From contig JAOTOM010003180.1 in the NCBI GenBank assembly GCA_034440615.1, positions 1-64,000 on the forward strand: a stretch of 64,000 nt of DNA. The letters are read 5' to 3'. The notes beneath the pieces were generated by a model, which was not told the DNA's origin, ran no database searches, and saw only the letters and a list, made by a program, of their open reading frames with translations. The position numbers were made by a program, and so were the translations under genes. Below are positions 46,230 to 59,300 of this stretch, in pieces; the stretch's first letter is position 1, and each line of letters begins with the position of its first letter. This stretch comes from Ashinkailepas kermadecensis. Lineage: Eukaryota; Arthropoda; Thecostraca; Neolepadidae.

Positions 46230-47960
46230 GCAACAACAGCCACTACTAGCTGCGCTCCAGGAAACTCAATTTCGAGATTCCGAGTCCACTTGGAACATAA
46301 TCCCAGATTACACTTGGCATATCGATAACGTAAACGGCCCACATAGGCAATGGGGAAAGTCCATACTCATTGCAAACATCATGCCCCATCGTCGAGTAAC
46401 GTTAGGCGCTAGATCTACGCGGACACATGGCACACTTCGTTCTCAACTACCTCATAGACAGGACACTTAAGGTACGATGCGGCAGTGTCACATCAAACAC
46501 CACAACTCAGGAGCACGGCCTGGTGCAGGGGGCGTGCTCTCACCGAGCCTCTTCATCATCATGATCAACGATATATTTGCTGTCGACACGGCCATTCCAC
46601 TTCAATACTCACTTCTCGCGGACGACATAACCATTTGGACAACATCAGAATGCTTCCTAAAAGCTGGAAAAAAATATTCAACCAGGTTTAGACCACATTG
46701 CAAAGTGGTGCAAAACGTGGGGCTTCACCCTGTCCGCATAAAACCGGCCACTGTCACACATAGTCGTCTCTGCCCCACACCCACAACTCTGCTTAAAATC
46801 GATGGCTAAGGCATGGAAAAGTTGAAAATGTTCAAGTTCTTAGGTGTACATTTAGACGAAAAACTTAGTTTTAACACACACTCACACCACATCTATCTCA
46901 GAGCAATGCGCGAAGCGCGTCAACATGCTTGGTGCACTTGCACTTTTAGCATTCAAATGGCCACGGCTGTCTCAGATCTTAACCTCACAATGCCAGCCAC
47001 TGCAGCTCGACCGCCCACAAGTCCAGTCTGGATTTTCAGTGAGCCAAAGGTCGATTAATTGCTCTCGGAAAATAAATCAACTATCTCACCGGCGTAAATT
47101 CTTGGCATCTAACACATGCACGCCGATGACAATAATGACACAACACTCATTTTCACGGATGGGTCGAAACACGAGGCTAAGGTAGGCATCGGCATCACTG
47201 GACCAAGTCTTAGTCTTGCCAAGCGTCTACCGGATATCTTCTCCATCTACTCCGCTGAAGCAATGGCCATTCTGGCCTCTATCTCCATTCTCATGAGGCG
47301 TAAAGTTAGAGACGTAGTAATTTGTGGTGACTCCAAATCCTTCCTTCAGTCAATTAGCAACACCCACGACTGTCCACATCACGTAATTGATAGTATCCAA
47401 GTTCATTGATTATTGTAATATATTATTGATAATAGTAGATTATTCATAGTAATAGATTATTGATTGATATAATCCAACAAATCGTTGCCCATAACGTAAA
47501 CATGAACTTTTCCTTCCTCTGAATTTCGGGCCACGCCAACATATCAGGTGACGAAGAAGCAGACCGGCTCGCAAAGTAAGTCTGAGCATTGAACACTTGC
47601 CCCAGCATGAAATATTCGGTAGACGATTGCAAAGCACTTCTACAACGTCACAATCGTCAACATCACCACAACACAACACAACACAAATCGAACCACAACC
47701 ACGCAATGAAACCAACGGTAAGCACATGGAACGCATGAAATCAATCTCACGGACAAAAAGTGGGCATCCTCGCTAGATTTAGAAGTGGTTGCACAAAACT
47801 AACACCGCCTCAGAGAGAATGTGACCTAATATACAACACCTCACTGCGACACCTGCAACACCACGTTAAGCATAGGCCACATCCTGCTTGACTGTAGTAG
47901 CTTTAACTCTCAAAGACAACCACTTAGGCATTCTGCCAAAGAGATGGCATCACCCTGTCG
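46230..47960 (+). pseudogene. RNase H-bearing LINE (I/Loa/R1-type) relic
   Basis: Fragments in order across frames: endonuclease AALQETQFRDSESTW at about 46250; RT GGVLSPSLFIIMINDI and a YSLLADDITIWTTS box (catalytic ADD) at 46530-46650; FKFLGVHLDEKLSFNTH at about 46830; RNase H IFTDGSKHEAKVGIGITG, YSAEAMAILASI and DSKSFLQSI at 47150-47360; ISGDEEADRLAK near 47540; and a C-terminal zinc knuckle CDTCNTTLSIGHILLDC near 47845-47900. The gap between endonuclease and RT indicates a large internal deletion; numerous frameshifts mark it as old. Clade assignment within RNase H-containing LINEs is uncertain. Confidence 0.75.
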
Positions 47961-48129
47961 GCTCCATCGCTTCTCGGTGACAAGCACCCAGCACTCCTTC
48001 ATTTGTTATCTTAATAACTGTACGCCACAAAACTAGCAGGAGCACTGTAGGCACCACACCACCAACACGCACATCAACACGTAAGGCATACCCGCGAAAC
48101 ACTCTGGAAACACGTAAATAGCTAGTCCA

Positions 48130-48380
48130 GAATCGCGTCGGACGTACATGAGCCGATTTGTTTCCCAATTAGAAATAAATCGCTACGTAGCGGTGCCGTC
48201 GGACGTAGATGAGCCGACTTGCTTTAGGAAAATATATAACAAGATAAAAATAAAAAGTCAGCGTAACGGAAAACGACTATCCAGAGGAGCCATCAGATGT
48301 AGGTGAGCCGATTTGCCTTGCAACCCCTCACGTAAAACCCCAGAGGTACAGCGGACATCGATGGGCCGAATTTCAAATAT
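48130..48380 (+). repeat. Repeated 3'-UTR motif of the LINE relic
   Basis: Diverged copies of cgtcggacgtagatgagccg occur at about 48139, 48197, 48289 and 48346, spaced 57-92 bp apart, immediately downstream of the LINE coding remnants. They are probably 3'-UTR repeats recognised by the element's RT (inference). Confidence 0.6.
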
Positions 48381-50605
48381 CCGTACTGACAACCCTGCAT
48401 GGTTGCATGTTTAGATTAACCCGGTACTAACAACTAACACGCGGCGGCCGGCGTGGTAGGCGATGTGGACAATTGCCTCCTTGTTCCCACGGTAAAGATC
48501 CTCCGGTGCTCTTCGATAAGAATAGGTTAAAGCCGACACCCTGGCAAAATCATCTTCTCGCCACTCTCAGAAATACACCTCACCGAAACTACACATTATT
48601 TTCTGGAGGAGTAAAGTAAAATTAAAACCATTTAGACATCAGAGAGATGTCCCCAGCCCAGCCACCGCCTTCAGCACCTAAAATATCACACAATCTACAA
48701 CGTAAAACTCCCTTAGCGTACATGCTCACCTGCCTGTTCCTTACATGCAAGCACTCGCTTTAATAGACAGATATGTAAATTTAAAGGGGGCGTAAATTAC
48801 CTTTACGGCCCAGCACGCCTACCCCCCCCCCCCGCCCTGTGGTAAAACCCAACCGATAAAGAGAGAAACACACAATCGGAAAGCCACTACGTGGCTGGAG
48901 GCCCCGTCCCTCGGCCGTCTGCGCTAATGGCGGCCAGCATTCAGTGACTGCGACGCGTGGCTCGACACGAGCACAACACGGCCAGCTGGCCGCCGTCAGA
49001 CACGTGGCTGAGGGTCACCCACGCACACGCGGAGTAACGGACGCCAGTCGACGTATCTTGAGGTGAGGCCGGACGTGGACATGGAATTGGACGATATGGG
49101 GGAGTGGCGCGTCGGTATCGTTGGCACGGAGAAGGAGACGCTAGTCGACGTCACAGCGTACATGGAGTTTCGCTGGGAAAGGAAAGGAAAGAGTTCAATT
49201 ATAAAATTGTTCCTCTTGCTCCTCAAAACTGATCCTCAACATTTCCTGGTGGAAAAGAAACGCGGATACCCCGTTGAGCCTTGATGCACCTCATATGTGC
49301 CTATGTTTAAACATGCCGCTAGATTTACTACCGAACCGAGCAACCGATTCAGTGTTCTTTTAAAATACGATTTGTTTTTAGTCTACTTGTGCTACTTTGA
49401 GGGCGCCATGCCATTTCCTTAGTGTGGCAACGCGTTTTTGAGTCCCTAGCGCTTTTTAGGGCTAGGTAATTCATTTTGTGTTCACTCACGGTGGTTTTGA
49501 GGGACTGGGTCACTTCGAAGGATCCGACGTGTATTTACTGTCATGGCACGTTTGCTAAGGACTATGTTGGTTTTGCGGGCCGCAGCCTGTTTTTCGCTCC
49601 TCATGTTGTCTTCGCGGCCCCGGTGTGCCGTGGGTCTTGGCAGCCCCGCACGTTGCTCCTTCCAATGTTTTCCAACAACTTCTGCTACTGCTAATGTTTC
49701 ATTAAACTGTCTGTTGAATCCTAAATCAGGCACAATCCAACACATTTCCCGTTCACTGCCGGAAGTGGAATAACCCTTTCACTGCCGGAGGTGGACTATC
49801 AGGAGTAACACAACTGCCACTAGACTGCCAGATTTGGACATACTTGGAGAAACCGCCCAGCGCCCGTAACCGTATCAACATGGCCGCCGGCCGGCGGCCG
49901 TGCGGAAACATCTGGCTCAAGTGCGCGCCGCAGCATGCTTCAACGTCACCACCACCGTAGTGGAGCAAGACAAGACAAACACAAACGCCTCCAAGACGAC
50001 ACTGATCCCAACAAACTCAGACGACTGCGACAAGACCAACTACTCCAGACCACTGCGACCAGCGACAGAAGACGAGACCTGCGACCTCGAAACACCTCCT
50101 ATTACCCCCCCCTTTCCCTACCAAGACATGACCGGACAACCTCTATGACCACCTCCCACTTCCCCCTCCCATATTTAACTAGACACCCCCTGCCCACCAA
50201 CCAATCCCCTATCACTTCCCAATTCCCCCTTCCAGACCTAACCAACACCCATACCAACCCCTCCCCCACCTATCTCCCCCCACCCGCCCCCACACACACA
50301 CCGACCCCGCCCGACCTCGCCGCGCTACAAAAGCGTCTGATGACAAGTGAAACTATCTGACAACAAACTCCTTAATACTGCATGCAATGTCGTAAAATAT
50401 AAATGTTTCTAAATTCAGACACATTAATTTGTATTAACCCGCTACCATTGTGCTGATAAATCCTAAACATCCTGGATTCTAAAACACAAATCTTACCCTT
50501 AAATCTTTCAGACATATTAAAGGGTATATGAATGATAATAGTTTTTCTGGGATGACCTTTTAAAAAACAATTCATGAGCTTTTGGAGCTCTTAGCGGCTC
50601 GTCAC
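48381..50605. other. Unassigned, small ORFs only
   Basis: Open frames at 49063-49284 (MELDDMGEWRVGIVGTEKE...), 49543-49773 and 49935-50360 (Pro/Thr-rich C-terminus, basic N-terminus with RRLRQDQ) show no domain I recognise. A minus-strand frame at 50372-50575 is interrupted on its upstream side by the Harbinger insertion. A C-run is at 48821-48833. Confidence 0.4.
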
Positions 50606-50608
50606 CAG

Positions 50609-50747
50609 TAGCCTGTTTCATAAAGCAAAATTCGGTGTAAGTAGTAAGTAGTAAGTAGTAAGTAGTAAAATTCTGTTTCATAAAACAAAATCTACAATCT
50701 TAATTTACTACTCACTATTTACTACTTACTACTTACTACTTACTACC
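50609..50747 (+). repeat. Left TIR and subterminal heptamer repeats
   Basis: The 16-bp TIR is followed by (GTAAGTA)n-type heptamers at 50637-50668, an internal repeat of ctgtttcataaa near 50673, and an inverted heptamer run (actacttactacttactac) at 50704-50747. A third ctgtttcataaa occurs at about 50772. Such subterminal arrays are typical binding sites for the transposase or Myb-like partner. Confidence 0.85.
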
Positions 50748-50987
50748 ATCCTGGGCTAAATTCAGGCAGGCTGTTTCATAAAAGTTACTACTTACAACTA
50801 CACCTACAACTTGTAGTAAAAGTGAAGCACAACTTACTACCAAAGTTTACTCTGCCCGAGCCACAGTAGATGTTTGTATGACCTAAGATTCTCAAGTGAT
50901 TTTATCACTGTCTCAGTGATTTTATCACTGAACTCTGTCAAGTGCTTTGAAGTGACTGCTGTGATAGTCAACAAAGAAGCATTTATT

Positions 50988-51878
50988 AAGTTTTTAAATT
51001 TGTTCATGGTCAGGAACAGGGATATCTCAGGGAAATGTTTGAATTTAACAGAAATGATGCAATTAGAGGTCATCAATTCAAAATTAAAGTTAATCACAGC
51101 AGGACAAGGTTAAGACAGTCTTTCTTCACCAACAGGGTAGTAGAACACTGGAACCAGCTGCCAGGAACCATTGTCAGTAGCAACATACTGAACATCTTTA
51201 AAAACGGCATAGACAATCATTATAAGAATAGGGGGATTGTTTTCTGTATTCCAGGGAAGGTTGATCGACAAGGAGGAGTGGGAGTTGGGAGGAGTTTGTA
51301 ATTGTTGACTGTGTTATGAAATAGCAAGTGAGTCTCTTATTAAGTCTAAATGCTTTATAACTTTATATAGGGTGTACCTAGCAGTGGATTCAGCACCTTC
51401 CTTCGGGATGTGATACTGATGAGATTGTTTATGGTAGCACAATGTGTATGATGGGAGGAGTTTGTAATTGTTGAGTGTATTATGCAATAGCACGTGAGTC
51501 TCTTATTAAGTCTGAACGCTTTATGAATTTATGTGGGATGTGCCTAGCAGTGGATTCGGCACCTTCCTTCGGGATGTGATGCTGATGAGGTTGTCTATGG
51601 TGGCACGATGGGTGTGATGGGAGGAGCTTGTGATTATTGAGGGTGTTAGGCGGTAGCAAGTGAGTGGTGTTAGATGGGCTGGGATATATAGCTTCCTAGG
51701 AACTTGGGATAAGGGATTGATTGGGGTGGGAGTATGTACATTCTAGTACCTTTTCTAGATAGGCTTAACCCAGATGGGCCCCTGTGGCTCTTATTAAGCC
51801 TTAATACTTTATGACTTTATTTATGACTTTATGACTTTTTATGACTTTATGACTTTATGACTTGATGACTTTATAAGC
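50988..51878 (+). mobile_element. CR1-like LINE, short 5'-truncated copy
   Basis: Nearly identical to 24999-25845 of the larger LINE, with few substitutions. It contains the last ~90 codons of ORF2, a 3' UTR with 166-bp repeats (units at 51284, 51450, 51616) and a longer (ctttatga)n tail. A short ttattaag/ttataag similarity at the edges could be a target duplication. The tail ends 1-3 bp before the Harbinger transposase ATG. Confidence 0.93.
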
Positions 51879-54800
51879 ATGGATGCTGAAAACAGGAGGC
51901 GACGAAGGCCACGGAGGTTCAGGCCACGAATGAATATGAACCTGGATCTGCCAGAGCCATTTCGGTAAGAGCTCATATTGCTGTTTTTGTGAAATGGAAG
52001 GTATTCAGTTTGTCTTTATGCATAATGTTATGAATAATTAATTCAACAAAAACATCTGTTCATTGCAACATCACCCACTGGCATGCAACTTGAATTGTCA
52101 ACCATGCATGAATGATAAATGTAAAATCAAAAAGTGTTCCAACAACCTCACATATGAACAAACAAATTTAAATAAATCCCCATGTATTCTGATGAATGAG
52201 CAAAAACATCACTGATAACTTCTATTTGCCAATCAAACATGCATGAAATGCATTTTGAAATGACATGAGCAGTTTGAGATACTCGGGAGGCTTCGTTCAT
52301 GAGGCAATCTATGTATATAGTGATATTGATCATGCTTCAGTTCAAGTCCTACATACCATTTATACTTCAATGTCCCCACTTCAGGCAGCGCTTCAGAATA
52401 ACAGCAGTACTGGCAGAAATGCTCCTGGCAGTTATTGCTGTTGACCTTCAACACCAGACTGCAAGAAACAAGGCACTTGCAGCAAAGCAGCAGCTGCTAC
52501 TTGCACTGAGGTATGTAACCATCAAATATCTAGATAGAGGTTTTCTGCTTTCAATAGGCAGGTATTATTGCACTTTTAGGTATCCACAAGGAAATTTGTA
52601 CACCCAATTTTACCTCCATGGGGCACACAATGGGGTTAGGTTTTGTTTGTTAGGTTGCACAAGGCATTTTAAGTTGAAAAAAATGTTAATAATAACCATC
52701 ATGAAAATGGGTGGATTTTTTCAATGACAGATTAGGCTAGGCAGGCTAGGCTAGATTTTCTGAAGTTTAAATTGTGTGTACATTTTCCTTTTGAAATCCC
52801 ATTTCTTATGCGGAACATTAGGCTAGGTTAGCTGGTTATATTTTTCCTTTCTTTTGAACATTATTTGTATGTTATATTACCCAACACATAGCTCTTTTTG
52901 GTTATTGCCATTTGTATTGACATTGAAACTACTAGCTCCAAAACCCACCTAAACCAGCATTTATCAACACAGCAAATTTAATGTTTAAATTGGTGCCATC
53001 TTACTCTACCTTTGGTGTCATTTCAGGTTCATGGCAACTGGAAGCCTCTATCTTCTAGTTGGGGATGGTCACGGCTTTTCGAAGGCAACGGTTTGCAGAG
53101 TGGTGCACAGAGTGGCACAAACTATTGTGAGAAGGCTGATTGGGATTATCAGGTGGCCATCAGCCAGACAGGAAATGGCCAGAATTCAAGCAGCCTTCCA
53201 GCACATGCATGGAATTCCTGATGTTATAGGTAAGTGAAAATATCAATTATGGGGCCATGGTCATTTCATGCATAAAGAATCATATAAACTGTGTAGCAAA
53301 TGCATATCAACACCTTATTATTGTGCAGAGGAACAACAGACAGTAACCTATAGATAGGTAGGTACCTGGGTAGGTAGGTAGGTAGGTACCTATATACGTG
53401 CCTAGGTAGGTACCTACCTAGGATGGTAGGTGCCTAGGTAGGTACCTACCTAGGATGGTAGGTGCCTAGGTAGGTACCTACCTAGGACGGTAGGTGCCCA
53501 CCTACCTAGGCTGGTAGGTACCTAGGTACCTATCTATCTAGGCTGGTAGGTACCTAGGTACCTACCTATCTATCTAGGCTGGTAGGTACCTACCTACCCA
53601 GGCTGGTAGGTACCTACCTACCCAGGCTGGTAGGTACCTACCTATGCTGGTGGGTACCTACCTATGTTGGTAGGTACCTACCCAGGCTAGTAGGTGCCTA
53701 CCCAGGCTGGTAGATACCTACCTAGGCTGGCGGGTTGGTACCCACCTATGTTGGTAGGTACTCTACCTTCCGACGTTGGCACTTCCATGTCCATCTTACA
53801 ATTACAAACGTCCAGTTAACGAGTGGCTTCTTCAATTCTATCGTAGATGGCAACGCAGAGCCCGCATATAAAGATAAAGACACCTTCAAACACTCCCACG
53901 AAACCGGCATGCACAGCACGAACGACAACGCAGCAGATGCCACCCCACGCGCGAAATGGCGCGAGATCCAAACAGCGGACGCTAGCTGTATCGTGGCCTT
54001 GAAGCTCTTCATCTAAAAACGGAGGTACTCCAGCAAATATATTGGTGTTTTACCGAGCCAGCTGCCTTGAGAAAGGTGCGGCAGCATTCTGTGCAACAAA
54101 ATCTCATAATGGGAAAGCGCACTTAATTTTGGTCATTGGAAACTTCCTGTTTAATATTAATAAACTAAGCAGCCTGGACGGCTACATTTGTTTCTGGCGT
54201 TTCCATTCCAATTCCCATGTTGTACCAGTGGCGTTCTCAGTGTCCCCGAAAGAAGAAGTCTTCCCCGTCAGTGCAGTCGTAGATACCGAGGTGGGCTTCT
54301 CAATATTTCTCTTTTGTTCTAGTATATTTTTTAGTGCTAAGGGGAGAGGAGCTTGGTCTCTGGGCTCACCCAGCTGCGCCTCTGATGGGCGGGCAATGGT
54401 GGTGGTGGTGGGGGGGGGGGCATATGCCACAGAGGGTCCGATGTTAAATGTTGAAATTATTGGGAGAGCACAGCCAACGTGGCGAGGGGGACGTATCCCC
54501 CTATGCAAAGCTACACTCCTACCCCTCCCCCGCCATGGAATGGTTACTTAGCTCCAGCCAGAAAAGCTGCCACTTCTGCAGGGTCGAGTGCACCCCATCC
54601 CAAGATTTTGGGAGTTGGAGTTTTAGAGGGAATGACATTTTAATGCAAGTGTTCGGAAAAACTCTGCCATTCGGGGGGCGGGAAATGTTTTTCAGGGGCG
54701 CCGTTTTCTCCGGATGAGATTTATCGGCTAGAAACTCAACTTTCGGAGGGGCGCCAATTCCCCGGAACGGAGCGCCTTTTCTTCTTTGATGGGCTACATC

Positions 54801-56135
54801 GTCTGACAAAAAAACTCGTTTGGCGAGGTGTGCACTCAAGCGCCCTGAAGGAACGCCTCAGCCCTTCTTTCGCAAATTTCAGGGTGCATCGATGGAACTC
54901 ATGTTGCAATAACTGTTCCGGCTGCCGAAGTCGCTGCGTACACCAACCGCAAAGGTGCTACGAGCATCAATGTGATGGCGGTGGCGGGGCCCGAGCGTCA
55001 ATTCTTCGGTCTCGCCACACACGCAACGGGACGAGTGCATGATGCTCGCGTTCTGCGCACATCGGGAATGGTGGAATGGTAAGATATAAGGTTATTGACA
55101 GACTTACCAGGCCGGTCATGGGAGGGAGATTAGACGCAATTCGGGCAGGCGAAGCAGATGCCGGGTACGTTCAAACCAAACTTGATGCAATAGGTTTTTG
55201 AGCGATGTCATTCACCATGTTTCCGTAATAATTTTGCCACATGTCGTAGCTGAGTACCATAAGCTTTTTTTCTCGCTGCAGTTTTGCAGCCGGCGGACCA
55301 GTACCCGGGGGTATTGTGCTTGGCGACAGCGCATACCCTTGCCTGCCCTGGCTCCTGACGCCAATCCCTGCACCCGAAACTCCGGCGGAGAGGAGGTGAG
55401 CACTGTGCATCGCCAAGTATCTCGATGTAATGCATAGCTTCGGATAACATGCTAACCCCCCACGCAGTTATCCTATGCCTTACACTTTCTGCAAAGCAGG
55501 CATGCCCGGTAGCGTTGCCAAGGGGGTGGCGAAGGGGGCATTTTGCATTTATCTGGGCATCGAAAGGTTCCATAGCTCACGCAGCAGGACATTCCCATAC
55601 ATCTGGTCATTTTCAACAGGTACAACAGCTCGCACAGCAGGACCCGGGTCACGGTTGAGAACGCGTTCGGAATCTTGAAACTAAGGTTCCAGGCGTTAGA
55701 TGGGAAGATGAGACTGAAGAAAATTGAGTCCTGCACTACAGTTATCACGTAAGTAACATCCAAACGAGACTGATAAACTCGTTTCGTCCTCCATTCCCCG
55801 CGGCGACGTCCATTGAACCACTTGAATTGGAATATTCGTCGCCCGCTTATCCACCCAAAAAATAAATCGTTCAACACTTCTTTCCCAGCGAAGCCAAATT
55901 ACACCATTATTGCACTTTCAGCGCCTGTGTCATTCTGCACAACATGTGTCAGACGGTTGGTGACGACGGACAGTGGCTCCAAGAGGTTGCAGGCCCGGCG
56001 CGGCTGGAGGTTGTCCGACAGCGCGCTGTTGAAGCAGGGGACCACGAGCCTGCTGGACCGGAGCCAGACACGGCAGCCCAGAGGCGAGCTGGTGTAGCTC
56101 GCCGCAATACAATTGTGCGGCTTTTCCGGGAGTAG
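51879..56135 (+). CDS. PIF/Harbinger transposase (HARBI1-like nuclease), 7 exons
   Basis: Exons: 51879-51964, 52385-52510, 53027-53229, 54883-55078, 55282-55395, 55620-55748, 55922-56135. Every intron is GT-AG and all phases agree, giving 355 aa (human HARBI1 is of similar size). The Arg-rich N-terminus and a helix-turn-helix-like GFSKATVCRVVHRV (about 86-100) precede the DDE fold: GCIDGTHV (D142), YTNRKGATSINV, GRVHDARVLR, LGDSAYPCLPWLLTPI (D219), YNSSHSRTRVTVENAFG (E255) and CVILHNMC. The D219-E255 spacing is 35 residues. Roles: cuts and joins element ends in the nucleus with the Myb-like partner. Introns 3 and 2 hold satellite and repeats; no lesion is seen in coding sequence. The 5' UTR/promoter is displaced by a LINE just before the ATG. 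Exon prediction is by eye; domestication cannot be excluded. Confidence 0.9.
53335..53765. repeat. TAGG/GGTACC-rich minisatellite in transposase intron 3
   Basis: Built of taggtaggtacctacc-type words with ggatggtaggtgcc and ggctggtaggtacc variants, period about 30-40 bp. Being full of GGTACC and CCTAGG palindromes, it can fold on itself. It sits wholly inside intron 3. Confidence 0.9.
54430..54830. repeat. R2-family repeat in intron 3
   Basis: Contains aaattattgggagagcacagcc (compare 20.31 kb) and repeated gggcgcc...tttc words also seen at 56.94-57.18 kb. A GGT/G-run lies at 54402-54420. Confidence 0.5.
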
Positions 56136-56358
56136 CCGTCGAATCGCTCCCGCTGTGGTTGATGCACTTGTGCAGTGTGCTGGTGTTGGAGAGTAGTGCT
56201 GTACTGTACTCGGCTTTTCATTTCGGTTAATTGCAATTCGTTGCGGTGCATTGCTGTTCATGCATTTCAAATACATGTGCGTGAACTCACAAACTTTCAT
56301 TTCGCATTACATAACATGAACAAGAAAAAAGAGAGCATGGCACACAAACACACACACA
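56136..56358. other. Convergent intergenic region
   Basis: 223 bp between the stop codons of the two Harbinger genes, expected to hold both 3' UTRs and poly(A) signals. No canonical AATAAA is obvious on the plus strand. Confidence 0.5.
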
Positions 56359-59300
56359 TCAAAGGGGCATCCCAGTGACAGTATGCAATTCATGCACTGG
56401 GACCGGGTCGCCCGCTGTGTAACGGCCTAGCATTGCCTCCATTAGCAGGCAGCGGGTGTATTTGGCGACCCGGTCCCATTCTTCCGGCAGTCGGTCCGAG
56501 ACCGGTACCGCCATTAGCCGGCGGTACTCAATGCGCGTTTTGGCCCTCTCGTCTGCTGATACACCGCACTCCACCTGCGGCGACAGCAGCTCCGCGGTGG
56601 CAGCGGCCGCCATCTGCGGCGCCAGCAGCTCCGTGGCGGCATCAGCCGCCACTGGTCCCTCTAACTGAATGATATCGGAGGTCGGCGAGGAACTGCCGGG
56701 CTGATTAGCGAAAATAAGGTGAAAAGATCCTAAAGGAGAGGAGGGAACCGCCTTAAACGTTGAACTACCACCAGGCACCGACGTCAGCTTCATCTCCACG
56801 TCTCGTCCTGAAAAAAAAAATGTTGAGTGAATGACTGTGTTCCTTTACTGGGGGGGGGGGGGGGGGGGGAGGGGGAGGATGACGTGGGCACGCCTTCATA
56901 GCCTCTATGGGCACACATAAATGGATCCAGGAATTGTCATGGGGCACATGTTCGGAAGGGCGCCACTTCGAAAGAACTTGCAGGACGACCTTGCCTTCCG
57001 AGAGGCACCTATGGCTGAACAATTTGACGGGGGAAGGGGGAGGGTGCACTCGAACCTTCCGTAAGGGCGCCAATGGCTAAAAATAGACATGAGGAGGGGG
57101 TGCATTCAGGCATTCCCAGGAGCGCCTTTTCCCGGACGGACGGGTGCCACCTTCCCCGGGGGGAGGGGCACATGCCCTCAGTGCCCCACCACCTTGTATC
57201 CGCTCCTGCACAGACCGGTGTTGATTTCTGATTTTTTTATTTGGGGGAGGGCAAAATACAGGAAGGCCAAAATGGATTGGGGGCACATTTCATAGGACCC
57301 CATACGAAAAGTCGAAGTTATTGTGGGGGAGGGGGCAAAACCAACATTGGGGGCACATGGCCTTTAAAAGTATATAAAACAACACCCCTGCCTGCACACA
57401 GACCAAATTTCTTACCAATGATGTCCAGCACCAAATTATCCAACTCGTCCAGCTGATCCTCTCCACCAGCACCCGATCGTGAAAGCCGGTCACGTTTGTC
57501 TGGAAACGACACGTAATAAGGCTATTTATTGTGATACTCACATTAATGAGACGTTGTCAGGATAAGAATCGCTATCAAGTCCCCCCCTCCCCTCTCATGA
57601 GAGGAAAAATCCTGTATCCACTCATGCAAAAAAAACACACTTTTGGGGGACCGTCTCCCAAGATCTTCAAATCGGAGGTACTTGATTCATTCGATCAGCT
57701 GATCATAGTTATGGCTACGACCGCTGGCGGCGTCTGTGTCGCAGGTGCGTGGACGGGCATGCGCAAACGCTCGTTTTTCTTATTCGCGCGCTTTCTGACA
57801 GTTACAGACAGTCGGACCACCTGTCTGACAGACAGGTGGTGAGGTGTTGGTGCGTGACTGAATTCAAAGCAGGTGGAATATCTAGGAATTAATACGCGTT
57901 AATAATTGGCATCAATGTGATTCACGTTATAGCATCATATTTCACAACCCAGGCAGTGTTCGGCATCCGCACCGAGCGTCCATGGCATAGCCTTGTCTTG
58001 CCATCGTGCTGCTCATTGGCGCAGGTGGTTTGGCTTCCATAATGGAGGCTGCATTCTGTCCTGCACAATACACCAGAGTCAAAGCACCAGAGACACCAGA
58101 GCAAATTGTAAGTAGAACGAATGCCGATACTTACTTCTGGTAGCCTTCAGCTGGTTGGCGTAAAGCCCATGTTTGAATTTTTCTACTGTTGTCTTGGGTG
58201 GAATAAGTCCAAGCTGGATCGCCTTGTCCAAAATCTGGCCCCAGGCACTGTTCCTTTTTGCAGCACCTCCTGGCTGGCAAAACTTGCCCAGCAGTGTCTG
58301 TGAAACATAATAAGAAATGCCAGCAAATTATCTTTGCAATGGAAATAAGTGTCAACTCACGTGCTTAGGGTTTCGGAGCAGACCAAATATTTGGTGGGCC
58401 AGTCCAGTAGCGCAACCAGGGGGGCCAAGGGGCCATGCCCCCCCCGAAATTTTTTGGGGCCCGCTCCGAGCCAGGGGCCCGCGAAGCGGGCCCATGGCTC
58501 GGAGTGGGCCACCCTACTCAGAGCCCTGGCTAGGGGCCCGCGAAGCGGATCTGTGGCTCGAATCAGGGGCCCTTTGAACCAACTGAAAATCTGGGGCCCG
58601 TTTTAACCAGGGCCCGCCTCGAACCGGGGCCCATTTTGATTCAGGGGCCCGCATTGAACCAATAGCCCGCTTAGAACCAGGGGCCCGCTTCAACCTGGGG
58701 CCCTGTCTTGAACCAGGGGCTCTCTGGAACCAGGGCCCGCTTCGAACCGGGCCCACTTTGATCCAGGGGCCCGCATTGAACCAATAGCCCACTTAGAACC
58801 AGGGGCCCGCTTTTACCTGGGGCCCGCCTCGAACCGGGGACCGCATTGAACCAATAGCCCGCTTAGAATCAAGGGCCTGCTTCAACCTGGGGCCCTGTCT
58901 TGAACCAGGGGCTCTCGGTGTTGCATGTATACATATATCATATTATTTATCTAGGAGGAAGGGGCACGGAAAGGAAAAGTGCTTTTATTTCTGCGAAGTT
59001 TTACAAACATAGGGGCCCGCTCAAAAGTAAGCGCGTGCATTTTCCGCATACTTTTTAAAAACGGCTGGAGAGCGGGCCCCCTCGCAAGCGCCCCCCCGAA
59101 CTGAAATCATGGTTGCGCCACTGGGCCAGTCCAATATTTATAGTTCACACCTATTTGCGGTCAATATCATGAGGAAAGTAAGGCCCGAGAAGCTTCGGGA
59201 GGGGAGTGTGCAAGTACCACCCGCCTTGTTCCCTGGGTAAATTTGCTGTTCAATAAAATTGCAGTAATTTTCCAATTCATGGAATTTATTTTATTCCAAT

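Noticed and set aside
53335..53765. CRISPR-like array
   Set aside because: No constant spacers and no direct repeat of uniform length; it is an imperfect intronic minisatellite in a eukaryote.
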